Shown here: piece after piece, positions 7,609 through 14,700 of the stretch | Position numbering within the stretch: the first letter of the stretch is position 1 | Layout of the letters: every line of letters begins with the position of its first letter | DNA from: a virus | Reading direction: 5' to 3' (one strand) | DNA: 28,585 nt | IMG/VR virus record: IMGVR_UViG_3300018481_001305 | Coordinates: 1-28,585 of that record | Made by a program: the position numbers and the translations under genes | Notes under the pieces: generated by a model | What the model was told of the DNA's origin: nothing | The model's database searches: none | What the model saw: the letters and a program-made list of their open reading frames with translations, nothing else

Positions 7609-8285
7609 TCCTTCTCGCCATCACCACGGACGGGCGGGGTGAGCTGCTCGAGCAGACCGTCGCCTCATTCGAAGAGCGCGTGTCCGGGGTCGACGGACCA
7701 CGGCTGATCTTCGACGACTCGGGAGACGCCGCCTACCAGGCCTGGCTGCACCGGACCTTCGATCACAAGGGGTACGCAGTGGTTGGCCGGGATTTCCGGG
7801 TGGGCCAAGGAAGGGCGCTGGCGGCGGCTTGGGCTCACCTTGCGAGGGACGAGTTCGCCGAGCACCCGTGGGTCTTCTGGCTGGAGGACGACTTCCTCTT
7901 TGAGCGCGATGTCGACCTCGACGCGATACGGGCGGTCCTTGACGAACGTCCCTATCTGCGGCAGATGGCGCTGCTTCGGCAGCCCTGGTTTCCGGGAGAG
8001 GTCAGGGCAGGGGGGATCGTCGAGCGGGACCCGGACGAGTACACGCGCCACATCCAGGGAGATGCGGAATGGCTCGAGCATCGCCTTTGGTTCACCCTGA
8101 ACCCGAATCTCTTTCGCCGCGAGCTGTGCTCGGTCAAGCGGCCCGCTGGCAATCGCCACGAGTGGAACTTCAGCCGCCAGCTCTGCGAGGACGAGACCGT
8201 CCGATTCGGGATTTGGGGCGACGGGGATGGGGGCGAGCCCTGGGTCCGCCACATCGGCGATCAGCGCCTCGGAACGGGCTACTGA
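7605..8285 (+). CDS. Glycosyltransferase-like protein (cassette gene 3)
   Basis: This 226-residue protein starts at ATG 7605 inside an ATGA overlap with the preceding stop. The N-terminus MILLAITTDGRGELLEQTVASFEE has the GT-A pattern. FWLEDDFLFE (E94-D95-D96) replaces the classical DxD motif with EDD, a form common in phage glycosyltransferases. The C-terminal LWFTLNPNLFRREL, EWNFSRQL and WVRHIGDQRLGTGY segments resemble a conserved block in related phage enzymes, as I remember them. It probably adds a further sugar to the same glycan as its neighbours. The specific activity cannot be read from the sequence. Confidence 0.75.
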   Translation: MILLAITTDGRGELLEQTVASFEERVSGVDGPRLIFDDSGDAAYQAWLHRTFDHKGYAVVGRDFRVGQGRALAAAWAHLARDEFAEHPWVFWLEDDFLFERDVDLDAIRAVLDERPYLRQMALLRQPWFPGEVRAGGIVERDPDEYTRHIQGDAEWLEHRLWFTLNPNLFRRELCSVKRPAGNRHEWNFSRQLCEDETVRFGIWGDGDGGEPWVRHIGDQRLGTGY

Positions 8286-9284
8286 GTGCCCGTCGATCTT
8301 CTGAGCCGGGAGGCTCACCATCTCGATCACATCCTCCCGTCATGGCTCGCTCTTCCCGACGCCCTTCGAGGCACCGCCTTCCTGCATAAGGACCTGCTCC
8401 CAAAGGCGGTCGAACGGGGGGTGCAAGCAGTCGAAGTCAGCGAGGCGCCGGAGACGGGCCCGCTGACGCTGGTCGCCAGCTACCTGGATCTGAAGCTCGC
8501 CCGGAAGCTCGGGCGACTGGTCGTCTATTCCGAGCACGGCGCTGGTCAGGGCTACGCGCAGGCAGATGGCACGCCGATCGGCTCGGGCTCCTACGTGGGG
8601 GCGATCGACCGGGCCGGCGTCGTGGCGGTGCTGGTTCCTGGCCGTCTCTCGGCCGAGAGACACCGGCGCAGCCATCCGACTATCCCGGCCTTCGAGGTCG
8701 GGGTGCCCAAGCTGGATGAACTGCACAGAGAGCCCTCACGCAGGGTTGGCGACAAGCCGGTCGTCGCAGTCTCGTTCCACTGGGAGTGCCGAGTCTGCCC
8801 GGAGACGCGGAGCGCCTTCCGGCACTACCGCCAGGGCCTGAAAAGGCTCTCGCAGAGCTTCGAGTTGATCGGCCACGGCCACCCCCGCGGGATGGCCCAG
8901 TTCCGCCGCCATTACAAGCAGGTGGGGATCGAGGTCGTCGAGGACTTCAACGAGGTCATCGAGCGAGCCGACGTCTACTGCGTCGATAACTCCTCGACCC
9001 TCTACGAATGGGCGTCGCTGGGTCGGCCGGTGGTGGTGATGAACGCACCCTGGTACCGGAAGAAGCTCGAGCACGGCCTGCGATTCTGGTCCCACGCTGA
9101 TGTGGGGCCGCAGGTCAGCGGTCCAGGGCAGTTGGCCGCGGGGATTGAAGCGGCGATCGCCGATGCGCCCGGGGCAGCTGACCGCCGTCAGGAAATCGTC
9201 GCCGACGTCTACACGGCCTGCGACGGACGGGGAGTGAAGCGGGCATCTGCCGCTCTGGCCGAGATCGCAAAGGAGTGGGGATGA
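8286..9284 (+). CDS. CDP-glycerol glycerophosphotransferase-like enzyme, GT-B fold (cassette gene 4)
   Basis: This 332-residue protein starts at GTG 8286, directly after the preceding stop. YSEHGAGQGY (H84-G85) and the C-terminal block DNSSTLYEWASLGRPVVVMNAP (residues 234-255) match the TagB/TagF-type fold, where a conserved His-Gly and an Asp-x-Ser-Ser segment line the CDP-glycerol site. IGHGHP at 195-200 is a further typical active-site loop. Family members transfer glycerol phosphate (or ribitol phosphate) in teichoic acid synthesis; some phage homologues are of unknown role. No transmembrane segment or signal peptide is seen, so the protein is cytosolic. It overlaps the next connector gene by 4 bases. 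It could alternatively use another nucleotide-activated donor. Confidence 0.75.
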   Translation: MPVDLLSREAHHLDHILPSWLALPDALRGTAFLHKDLLPKAVERGVQAVEVSEAPETGPLTLVASYLDLKLARKLGRLVVYSEHGAGQGYAQADGTPIGSGSYVGAIDRAGVVAVLVPGRLSAERHRRSHPTIPAFEVGVPKLDELHREPSRRVGDKPVVAVSFHWECRVCPETRSAFRHYRQGLKRLSQSFELIGHGHPRGMAQFRRHYKQVGIEVVEDFNEVIERADVYCVDNSSTLYEWASLGRPVVVMNAPWYRKKLEHGLRFWSHADVGPQVSGPGQLAAGIEAAIADAPGAADRRQEIVADVYTACDGRGVKRASAALAEIAKEWG

Positions 9285-9637
9285 GTGCGACCAGGATGAT
9301 GCGGACGCCCTGCACGCTGCTGCTCCGCCAGGAGGGCGAAGAGGACGCGCTCGGCAACCCGATCCCCGGTGAGCCCGTTGAGGTCGAGACGCTCTGTGCG
9401 TTCCAGCAGAAGCGCCGAGACGAGCCGCCCGCCGAGGGGGAGACCTCTGTCACCGAGTGGGACCTGTTCCTGCCCTACGGGACGGAGATCAACACCGGAG
9501 ACGCGGTGCGGGTGAAGGGCCACGTCTACGAGCTGGTCGGTGATCCCTGGGAGGCCGACGAAGGCTCGCGGGCGCTCTGGCATGTGGCGGCGACCGGCAG
9601 GCGGGTCTCCGGGGCTGACGATGAGGTCGGTTCCTGA
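9281..9637 (+). CDS. Head closure (stopper) protein
   Basis: The product has 118 residues from ATG 9281, which overlaps the preceding stop (ATGA) and has AAAGGAG 5 bases upstream; a GTG six bases earlier lies on the ribosome site and is rejected. MRTPCTLLLRQEGEEDALGNP, a middle WDLFLPYGTEINTGDAVRVKG and the following YELVGDPWE are the beta-barrel pattern of SPP1 gp16 / HK97 gp9-like stoppers, which seal the portal channel after packaging. Its place after the adaptor gene, interrupted only by the sugar cassette, supports the call. Confidence 0.75.
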   Translation: MSATRMMRTPCTLLLRQEGEEDALGNPIPGEPVEVETLCAFQQKRRDEPPAEGETSVTEWDLFLPYGTEINTGDAVRVKGHVYELVGDPWEADEGSRALWHVAATGRRVSGADDEVGS

Positions 9638-10050
9638 TGCCGATCCCTTCGGCCCTGCAGGCCACGGTCACCTACCTGAAGACGGTCGACGCGGTTCAGG
9701 ACGCCGGCGCGGGGGCGCGTGTGTCGACTGGGACTCCTTCGAGTCGTAGCGCCCCGTGGATTCGCGTGGCGCTGATCGGCGACCCGCCGACTGATGGCGG
9801 CGTGCCCGACCATCACATCGAAGCGCACATGCAGATCGATGTCTTCGCTGGTGAGGCCGCGAACTCCGCCCTGGCCGTGGACAACCTGTCGATCGCAGTT
9901 CGGGACGCCCTGTCGAGGATGCACAAGTCCGAGCACGACGGCGCGGTCGTGACCGGGTCTGAGTCTTTCCGGAGCGGTCCCTATTCCGGCGAGGATGAGC
10001 CGGCGATGGAGTACTTCCGCGTCGACGCCACGGTCTGGATGCACGGATGA
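9637..10050 (+). CDS. Tail terminator / tail completion protein candidate
   Basis: This 137-residue protein starts at ATG 9637, sharing one base with the preceding stop (TGATG). The pattern of an N-terminal helix (ALQATVTYLKT), strands with WIRVALIGDPP and the central HHIEAHMQIDVFAGE, a helix NLSIAVRDALSRM, and a C-terminal strand EYFRVDATVWMHG matches tail terminator folds (lambda gpU / SPP1 gp17 types). These hexamers cap the tail tube and join it to the head. The call is by position and fold-like pattern, without a diagnostic motif. Confidence 0.6.
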   Translation: MPIPSALQATVTYLKTVDAVQDAGAGARVSTGTPSSRSAPWIRVALIGDPPTDGGVPDHHIEAHMQIDVFAGEAANSALAVDNLSIAVRDALSRMHKSEHDGAVVTGSESFRSGPYSGEDEPAMEYFRVDATVWMHG

Positions 10051-10349
10051 GCCGCGTTCACTACCGGCCCGAGCCGGGCTGGGAGGAGAAGCTGACCGCC
10101 CAGCCGCAGATGGCTAAGGGGATGCACGAGCGCGCGGAGGTCGTGGTCGGGATCGCGAAAAGCATCGCCCCGGTTGGCCCCACGCACCGCTACAAGCATC
10201 TTCTCCGGGCCGTGGGGAACGTCGTTCAGGCGCGGACCTCGCACTGGCACTGGGTGGAGTTCGGATCGGCGAACCAGTCCCCGCTCGCAGTCCTGCGCCG
10301 GGCCGTGATCGCCGCCGGACTTCGGTTCAAACCGAGCCCCAAGCCTTAA
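10047..10349 (+). CDS. HK97 gp10-like tail component (short form)
   Basis: This 100-residue protein starts at ATG 10047 in an ATGA overlap with the preceding gene. It shows an N-terminal helical region, then SIAPVGPTHRYKHLLRA and HWHWVEFGSANQSPLAVLRRAVIAAG. The latter resembles the VEFG...PFLRPA end of HK97 gp10-family proteins found between connector and tail tube genes. It is shorter than most family members. A minor tail or neck role is likely; whether it or the preceding gene is the terminator cannot be settled from sequence alone. Confidence 0.55.
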   Translation: MSRVHYRPEPGWEEKLTAQPQMAKGMHERAEVVVGIAKSIAPVGPTHRYKHLLRAVGNVVQARTSHWHWVEFGSANQSPLAVLRRAVIAAGLRFKPSPKP

Positions 10350-10409
10350 CCACTTACCCGCAGCGCCCCGCACTCGCCGAACGGCCTGACGCGGGTTCTC
10401 GCCGCTCCA

Positions 10410-10442
10410 GCAGGGCGGCTCATAAGCAACCAACCGCCCTGC
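10410..10442 (+). terminator. Inverted repeat ahead of the tail tube gene (possible terminator)
   Basis: GCAGGGCGG (10410-10418) and CCGCCCTGC (10434-10442) are perfect 9-bp arms with a 15-base loop in the 117-base gap between the connector operon and the tail tube gene. No T-run follows and the arm ends 11 bases before the ribosome site of the next gene. It may end the connector transcript, protect the tail mRNA from decay, or both. Confidence 0.5.
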
Positions 10443-10453
10443 AAGGGGCGACG

Positions 10454-10460
10454 AAGGAGG
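10454..10460 (+). promoter_or_regulatory. Ribosome binding site of the tail tube gene
   Basis: AAGGAGG lies 6 bases before TTG 10467 and fixes this unusual start codon for a highly expressed structural gene. Confidence 0.8.
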
Positions 10461-10466
10461 TCTGCC

Positions 10467-11045
10467 TTGTCGCAGAACGCCGAACAGATCAAGGTCGCCG
10501 CGAACGGCGGCCTCTACATCGCCCGGTTTGAAGACGAACCGACCCTTCCGACGAATCCCGAAGATCCGCTCGACGCGATCTTCAACGAAGTCGGGTTCTT
10601 CAGCGAGGACGGGGTCACGTTCAACAAGAGCGAAGAGAAAGAGGAGATCCGGGTCTGGCAGTCGCCCACGGCGGTCGACGAGATCGTCACCTCTCGCGAC
10701 TTCAGCGCCGGCGGCTCGCTCATGCAGTGGAACCGGGACACGGTCGCGATTGCCTTCGGCGGAGGCGAATGGTCCGAACCGGAGCCCGACGTCTATCGCT
10801 TCGACCCGCCGAATGACTACGACCCCCTCACCAAGTGGGTCGGCGTCCTGGAGACGATCGCGGGTGACCGCGTCGACCGCTGGGTGATCAAGCGCGGCAC
10901 GTTCACGGGGGACATCGAGACGCAGGCAGTTCGGAACGCAGCTATGGCGCTCCCGATCACGCTCTCGGCGCTCACCCCTACCGGCGACACTCGTCCCTGG
11001 TACTACCTGTCCAACGACCCGGCCTTCGCGGCCGTCGGTTCCTAG
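10467..11045 (+). CDS. Major tail tube protein
   Basis: This 192-residue protein starts at TTG 10467 behind AAGGAGG. ANGGLYIARFEDEPTLP, then GFFSEDGVTFNKSEEKEEIRVWQ, then DRWVIKRGTFTGDIETQAVRNAAMALPITLSAL are typical of actinophage major tail proteins, which form the stacked hexameric rings of the non-contractile tube. The position directly before the two tail assembly chaperones and the tape measure gene is the standard siphovirus order. The next gene begins one base after its stop. Confidence 0.88.
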   Translation: MSQNAEQIKVAANGGLYIARFEDEPTLPTNPEDPLDAIFNEVGFFSEDGVTFNKSEEKEEIRVWQSPTAVDEIVTSRDFSAGGSLMQWNRDTVAIAFGGGEWSEPEPDVYRFDPPNDYDPLTKWVGVLETIAGDRVDRWVIKRGTFTGDIETQAVRNAAMALPITLSALTPTGDTRPWYYLSNDPAFAAVGS

Positions 11046-11046
11046 G

Positions 11047-11394
11047 TTGGCCGCCACGAAAACTCGCGCGAAGAAAGCCGCCCCCCGTAAAAAGGGGGCG
11101 GCTGCTCGCGCTGAGAAGAAGAAAGAGGCGCCGACGGTTGAGTTCCGCGGCCTGAAGTTGGTGCTCCCGGAGAAGATCCCGGGGACCCTGCTGTTCGATC
11201 TGGCGGACCTCGACTCCGGTCGGGACCTGCAGGGCACGATGGGCCTGATCAAGTCGCTGATCGGCGAGGCGCAGTACCAGGCCGTCAGGGACAAGATCGG
11301 GGCCGACGGACTCGACCTGGAGGAGACCGAGACGGCGCTGGTCGGACTGCTCGAGCAGGCGTTCGACGCCTCAGGGGCCTCCCTGGGGGAATAG
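11047..11394 (+). CDS. Tail assembly chaperone 1 (gpG-like)
   Basis: The unshifted product is 115 residues from TTG 11047. The first 30 residues are unusually basic (Lys, Arg and Ala), followed by FRGLKLVLPEKIPGTLLFDLADLD and a helical region ending GASLGE. Siphovirus gpG-type proteins coat the tape measure during tail assembly, and most ribosomes make this short form. The basic start is not needed for that role and coincides with a strong RNA hairpin in the coding sequence. The gene overlaps a second open frame in -1 phase, which supplies the longer form. Confidence 0.8.
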   Translation: MAATKTRAKKAAPRKKGAAARAEKKKEAPTVEFRGLKLVLPEKIPGTLLFDLADLDSGRDLQGTMGLIKSLIGEAQYQAVRDKIGADGLDLEETETALVGLLEQAFDASGASLGE

Positions 11395-11777
11395 CGGGCC
11401 TCGCGCAGATCGTCACCGAGAGGTGGGATCTGCTCGAGGCGGACCTGGAGCGCTTCTACGGGCGAGATCTAGCCGAGGAGTTCGACCGGGCCGGTTGTCG
11501 CAAGCTCTGGGTCTGGGTCCACGGCCTTCCGCCTGAGGCGGCGGTGTGGCGAGTCGAGGGGCAGCAGTGGACGGTCCGCGACGAGCTCTTCGCGCAGCTG
11601 CTGGAGCGAGTTGACGCCTGGGGGCTGACCAACGCCCGGATCCAGCTCCCGAAAAAGCACCAGAAGTACCTCCCGGAGTCATCCATCCAGGTGCCACGGC
11701 CGGGAGACGTAGCGAACGACAGGGCCCGAGATCGCGTGATCACTGACGCGCGAGAGATCGCGGCCTTCTTCGGTTGA
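11047..11777 (+). CDS. Tail assembly chaperone 1-2 fusion (gpGT-like) made by -1 frameshift
   Basis: A second frame, in -1 phase to chaperone 1, is open across the end of that gene to a TGA at 11775-11777 and has no convincing start of its own near the junction. A -1 slip at the G-run at 11385-11389 would join the two: ASLG is followed by GIAGLAQIVTERWDLLEADL, giving about 243 residues. The extension WDLLEADLERFYGRDL followed by a W-rich segment is typical of actinophage gpT parts. In known phages the fusion is a minority product needed at a fixed ratio to gpG for tail assembly. The internal GTG at 11544 gives only 77 residues and is less likely. The stop overlaps the frame ahead of the tape measure gene. 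Confidence 0.8.
11076..11103 (+). promoter_or_regulatory. Perfect 10-bp hairpin inside the 5' coding part of chaperone 1
   Basis: AGCCGCCCCC (11076-11085) and GGGGGCGGCT (11094-11103) are exact complements with an 8-base loop of C, G, T and five A. The stem begins 29 bases after the start codon and encodes part of the basic tail. A stem this stable so close to the start could lower chaperone synthesis relative to the abundant tail tube protein, or stop part of the transcription. That is an inference from structure and position. Confidence 0.6.
11385..11391 (+). other. Predicted -1 ribosomal frameshift site (GGGGGAA)
   Basis: In the frame of chaperone 1 the bases read CTG GGG GAA TAG. The P-site GGG can re-pair perfectly one base back, and the A-site Glu codon would re-pair with GGA. 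The stop immediately after may favour pausing. A downstream stimulatory structure was not convincingly identified. The alternative is that the shift occurs elsewhere in the long double-open overlap. Confidence 0.65.
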
Positions 11778-11794
11778 GGAAAGGGGGTGAGCGC

Positions 11795-14700
11795 ATGGCA
11801 GCAGTCGCCGGAACGAAGGTCGGCACCGGATACGTCGATATCGAGCCCAATCTCGCGGGCTTCCAAGAGAAGGTCGGCAAACGACTGAATGATGCGCTCG
11901 CCCCCGCCTTCAAGAGGACGGGAAAACGGGCCAGTAGGGACATGGCGGCCGAGGCCGACCGGGACCTCAGCAAGTCGCTGGCCCCGCTTGCCAAGCGCTT
12001 CGAGAAGTTCGGCAGCGATGCCAGCGCCGCCATCTCCAAGGGGATGCGTAAGCGGGCAGGTAGGCGCAACGCCGGCACGATCGCCGACGGCCTTGGCCTG
12101 GGCGAGATGTCCGAGTTCTTCGACCGTGCCCGCCGTGACTCCCAGAAGTCGCTGCCGGTTATCGAGCGGCTCGCCACCCGCCTCCGCACTCGCCTGCGGG
12201 GGCTCGGCGGAGATTTCAAGGGCGTCGGCCGTGAAGTCAGCCAGTTCGCTGGGAAGCACCTTCGAGGGCTCGGGGGCGATCTGCGCAAGGTCGCGAGCGA
12301 GTTCCAGAGGACCGACCGAAGAGTCAGGGTCACCTCAAGTGGCTTCGGTGGCTTCGACGGGGTGATGTCCCGCGTCAACCGCAGCGCCCAGTTCTTCCGC
12401 AACGTTCTTCGCACGATCAAGTGGCCGGTGTTCATCGCCGGCGTCGGTCTAGCGGCGCAGGGGCTCTCGGCTTTCGCTGCAGGTCTGGTCGCGACGGCGT
12501 CAGCCCTCGGTCCGCTGACCGGGGGGCTGATTGCCATCCCGGCTCTGGCCTTGGCCGCGGCACAGGCGATCGGCACCTTGAAGCTGGCAACGGCCGGTGT
12601 GGGGGATGCGGTCAAGGCCGCTCTCGACGCCGAGGTCCAAGGCGGTACTCAGGCGGTCGACGTGCTGCGCCAGCAGGAAGACGCTGCCGAACGAGTCGCG
12701 GATGCCAAACGGAGCCTTGCCGATGCACAGCGACAGGCGACGTTCGCGACTGACGACTTCAAACGGGCCCAGGAAGAGGCTCGCCGCGAGCTCGAAGATC
12801 TGCGGTTCGCAGCTGACGAAGTCGACGAGTCCATCGAGGGCGCGGCGCTCGGCCTCCGCCGTGCCAAGCAGGAGCTCAATCGCACCCTGAGCGACCCCAA
12901 AGCCTCAGCCCTCGATGTGCGGGAGGCGGAACTGGGGATAGAGCAGGCCGAAAACGATCTCCGCCGTGTTCGGGCCGAGGCGAAGCGCACCCGCCAGGAC
13001 TACCGCGATGCCCAGGAGGCCGGCGTCAAGGGCATGCCGCAGGTCGTCGCTGCCAAACAGGCGGAAGCGGATGCAGAGCGGGCCGTGGTGGATGCCAAGC
13101 GCGACGTCAAACGCGCGACCGACGATGCCGCCGACTCGCTGAAAGAGCAAGGTTCGGCCGCCACCGCCCTGCAGCAGAAAATGGCGCAACTGCCGCCGGC
13201 GGCGCAGAAGTTCGTTCGCTTCCTGGTCGGAATGAAACCGCGCCTCGATGTCCTGCGCGATGCCGCGGCGGATGGGTTCTTCCCTGGGGCCGAAGACGGG
13301 CTGCGCGGGCTGATGGGGAACTTCAAGGAGGTTCGGTCTCTGGTCGGCAAGACCGCCGAGACGCTCGGCGGGGTTGCGGCGAAAGCGGGGAAGAAGTTCG
13401 GTTCAGCGGTCTGGGGTCGGGACCTGTCCCGGGTCGGGGAGCTGAACACGCGCATCCTCGAGCGCATGGGCGGCGCGGGACTGAACCTCGCCGACGCCCT
13501 GCGGCACGTGGTGGTCGCGGCGGAACCGTTCCTCGACTGGCTGAGTGGGAGCGCCTTGGGACTCACCAAGCTGGTGAAGGAAGAGGCAGCCGCCGGCCGG
13601 GAGACCGGGCGCCTCTCCGCTTTCTTCGACCGCACTCGGCAGACGATGGAACTGCTGAAGCCGATCCTGAAGGGCGTCGGGGGAGGTCTGCTCAACGTCA
13701 GCGACGCCGCAGACGACATGGGCAACGAAATCCTCGAAGCCCTCGGGAAATCGGCGGAAGGCTGGCGGAAATGGACCGATAGCACCGCCGGACAGAATCG
13801 GCTCAAGCGCTACTTCACCGAAACCAAACCGGCCGTCTTCGAGATGGGGCGACTCATTCGGGATGCCGGCAAGGCGTTCTTCGAACTTGGGCGACAGGAT
13901 GGCGTCGCGCATCTGCTGCGCCTGGTTCGGACCGAGTTGATCCCGGCGATGCGGGATCTCGTGGGGACCACCACGGGCTGGGCGAGCGGGTTCCTGAAGG
14001 ACTTCGGGCGGCTGCGCGCTCAGGGAGTCCCTGCCTTCGACGCCTTTGTGCAAGTCCTGGCTGAACATGCCGGCGAGGCCGGAGTGAAGATCGCCAAGGC
14101 GTTCGGGAGCGCGTTCCTCAACGCGAGCATCTGGGGCAAGCTGGCGATCGGCGGATTTCTGCTCACGAAGTTCGGCGGGAAAGGCAGGCTCGTGGCGGCG
14201 GGTGCTGCCATTGGGCGCTGGCTCGGGATCGGCATCGGTGCGGGTGCTGCCGCAGGCGCCGCGGGAGGGGCTGGAGCCGGTGCAGGAGGCGCCGCGGCGG
14301 GAGGAATCGCCGGTGGGCTCATGTCCAAGCTCAAAGCGATCAAATGGGCGCGAGTCGGTGCGCTCGGGATCGGCATCACCTTGGCCGACGAGGTGATGGG
14401 GTCCTTCAGCAGGCGCGCCCAGGAACGCTCGACCGATCTTGTCGACGCCCTTTCGGGCATCGCAGACTCAACCTCGATCTTCGATGCGGGACTCACCGAG
14501 AGTCGTAGTGACCTTCAACGGCGCGCGGGGCTGGCCTCAAATCTCAAGGCGCAGTTTGAAGAGATGGCCCGCAAGCGGCTTCAGCTTTCGGCCTCCACCG
14601 TCGCGAGCCTTCGGGGACAGGCCCGCGAGCTAGACCTGACGAAGCAGCAGCGAGTTCAGTTGGAACGGATGTTCGACGTTGCCCGGGCCGGCCGCCGGCT

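Noticed and set aside
9275-9280. GTG 9275 as start of the head-closure gene
   Set aside because: It falls on the ribosome site AAAGGAG. ATG 9281 has the ideal position and forms the ATGA overlap.
11544-11777. Independent 77-codon gene starting at GTG 11544
   Set aside because: It begins in the middle of the second chaperone region, without a ribosome site, and the same frame is open upstream to the G-run. The frameshift fusion explains it better.
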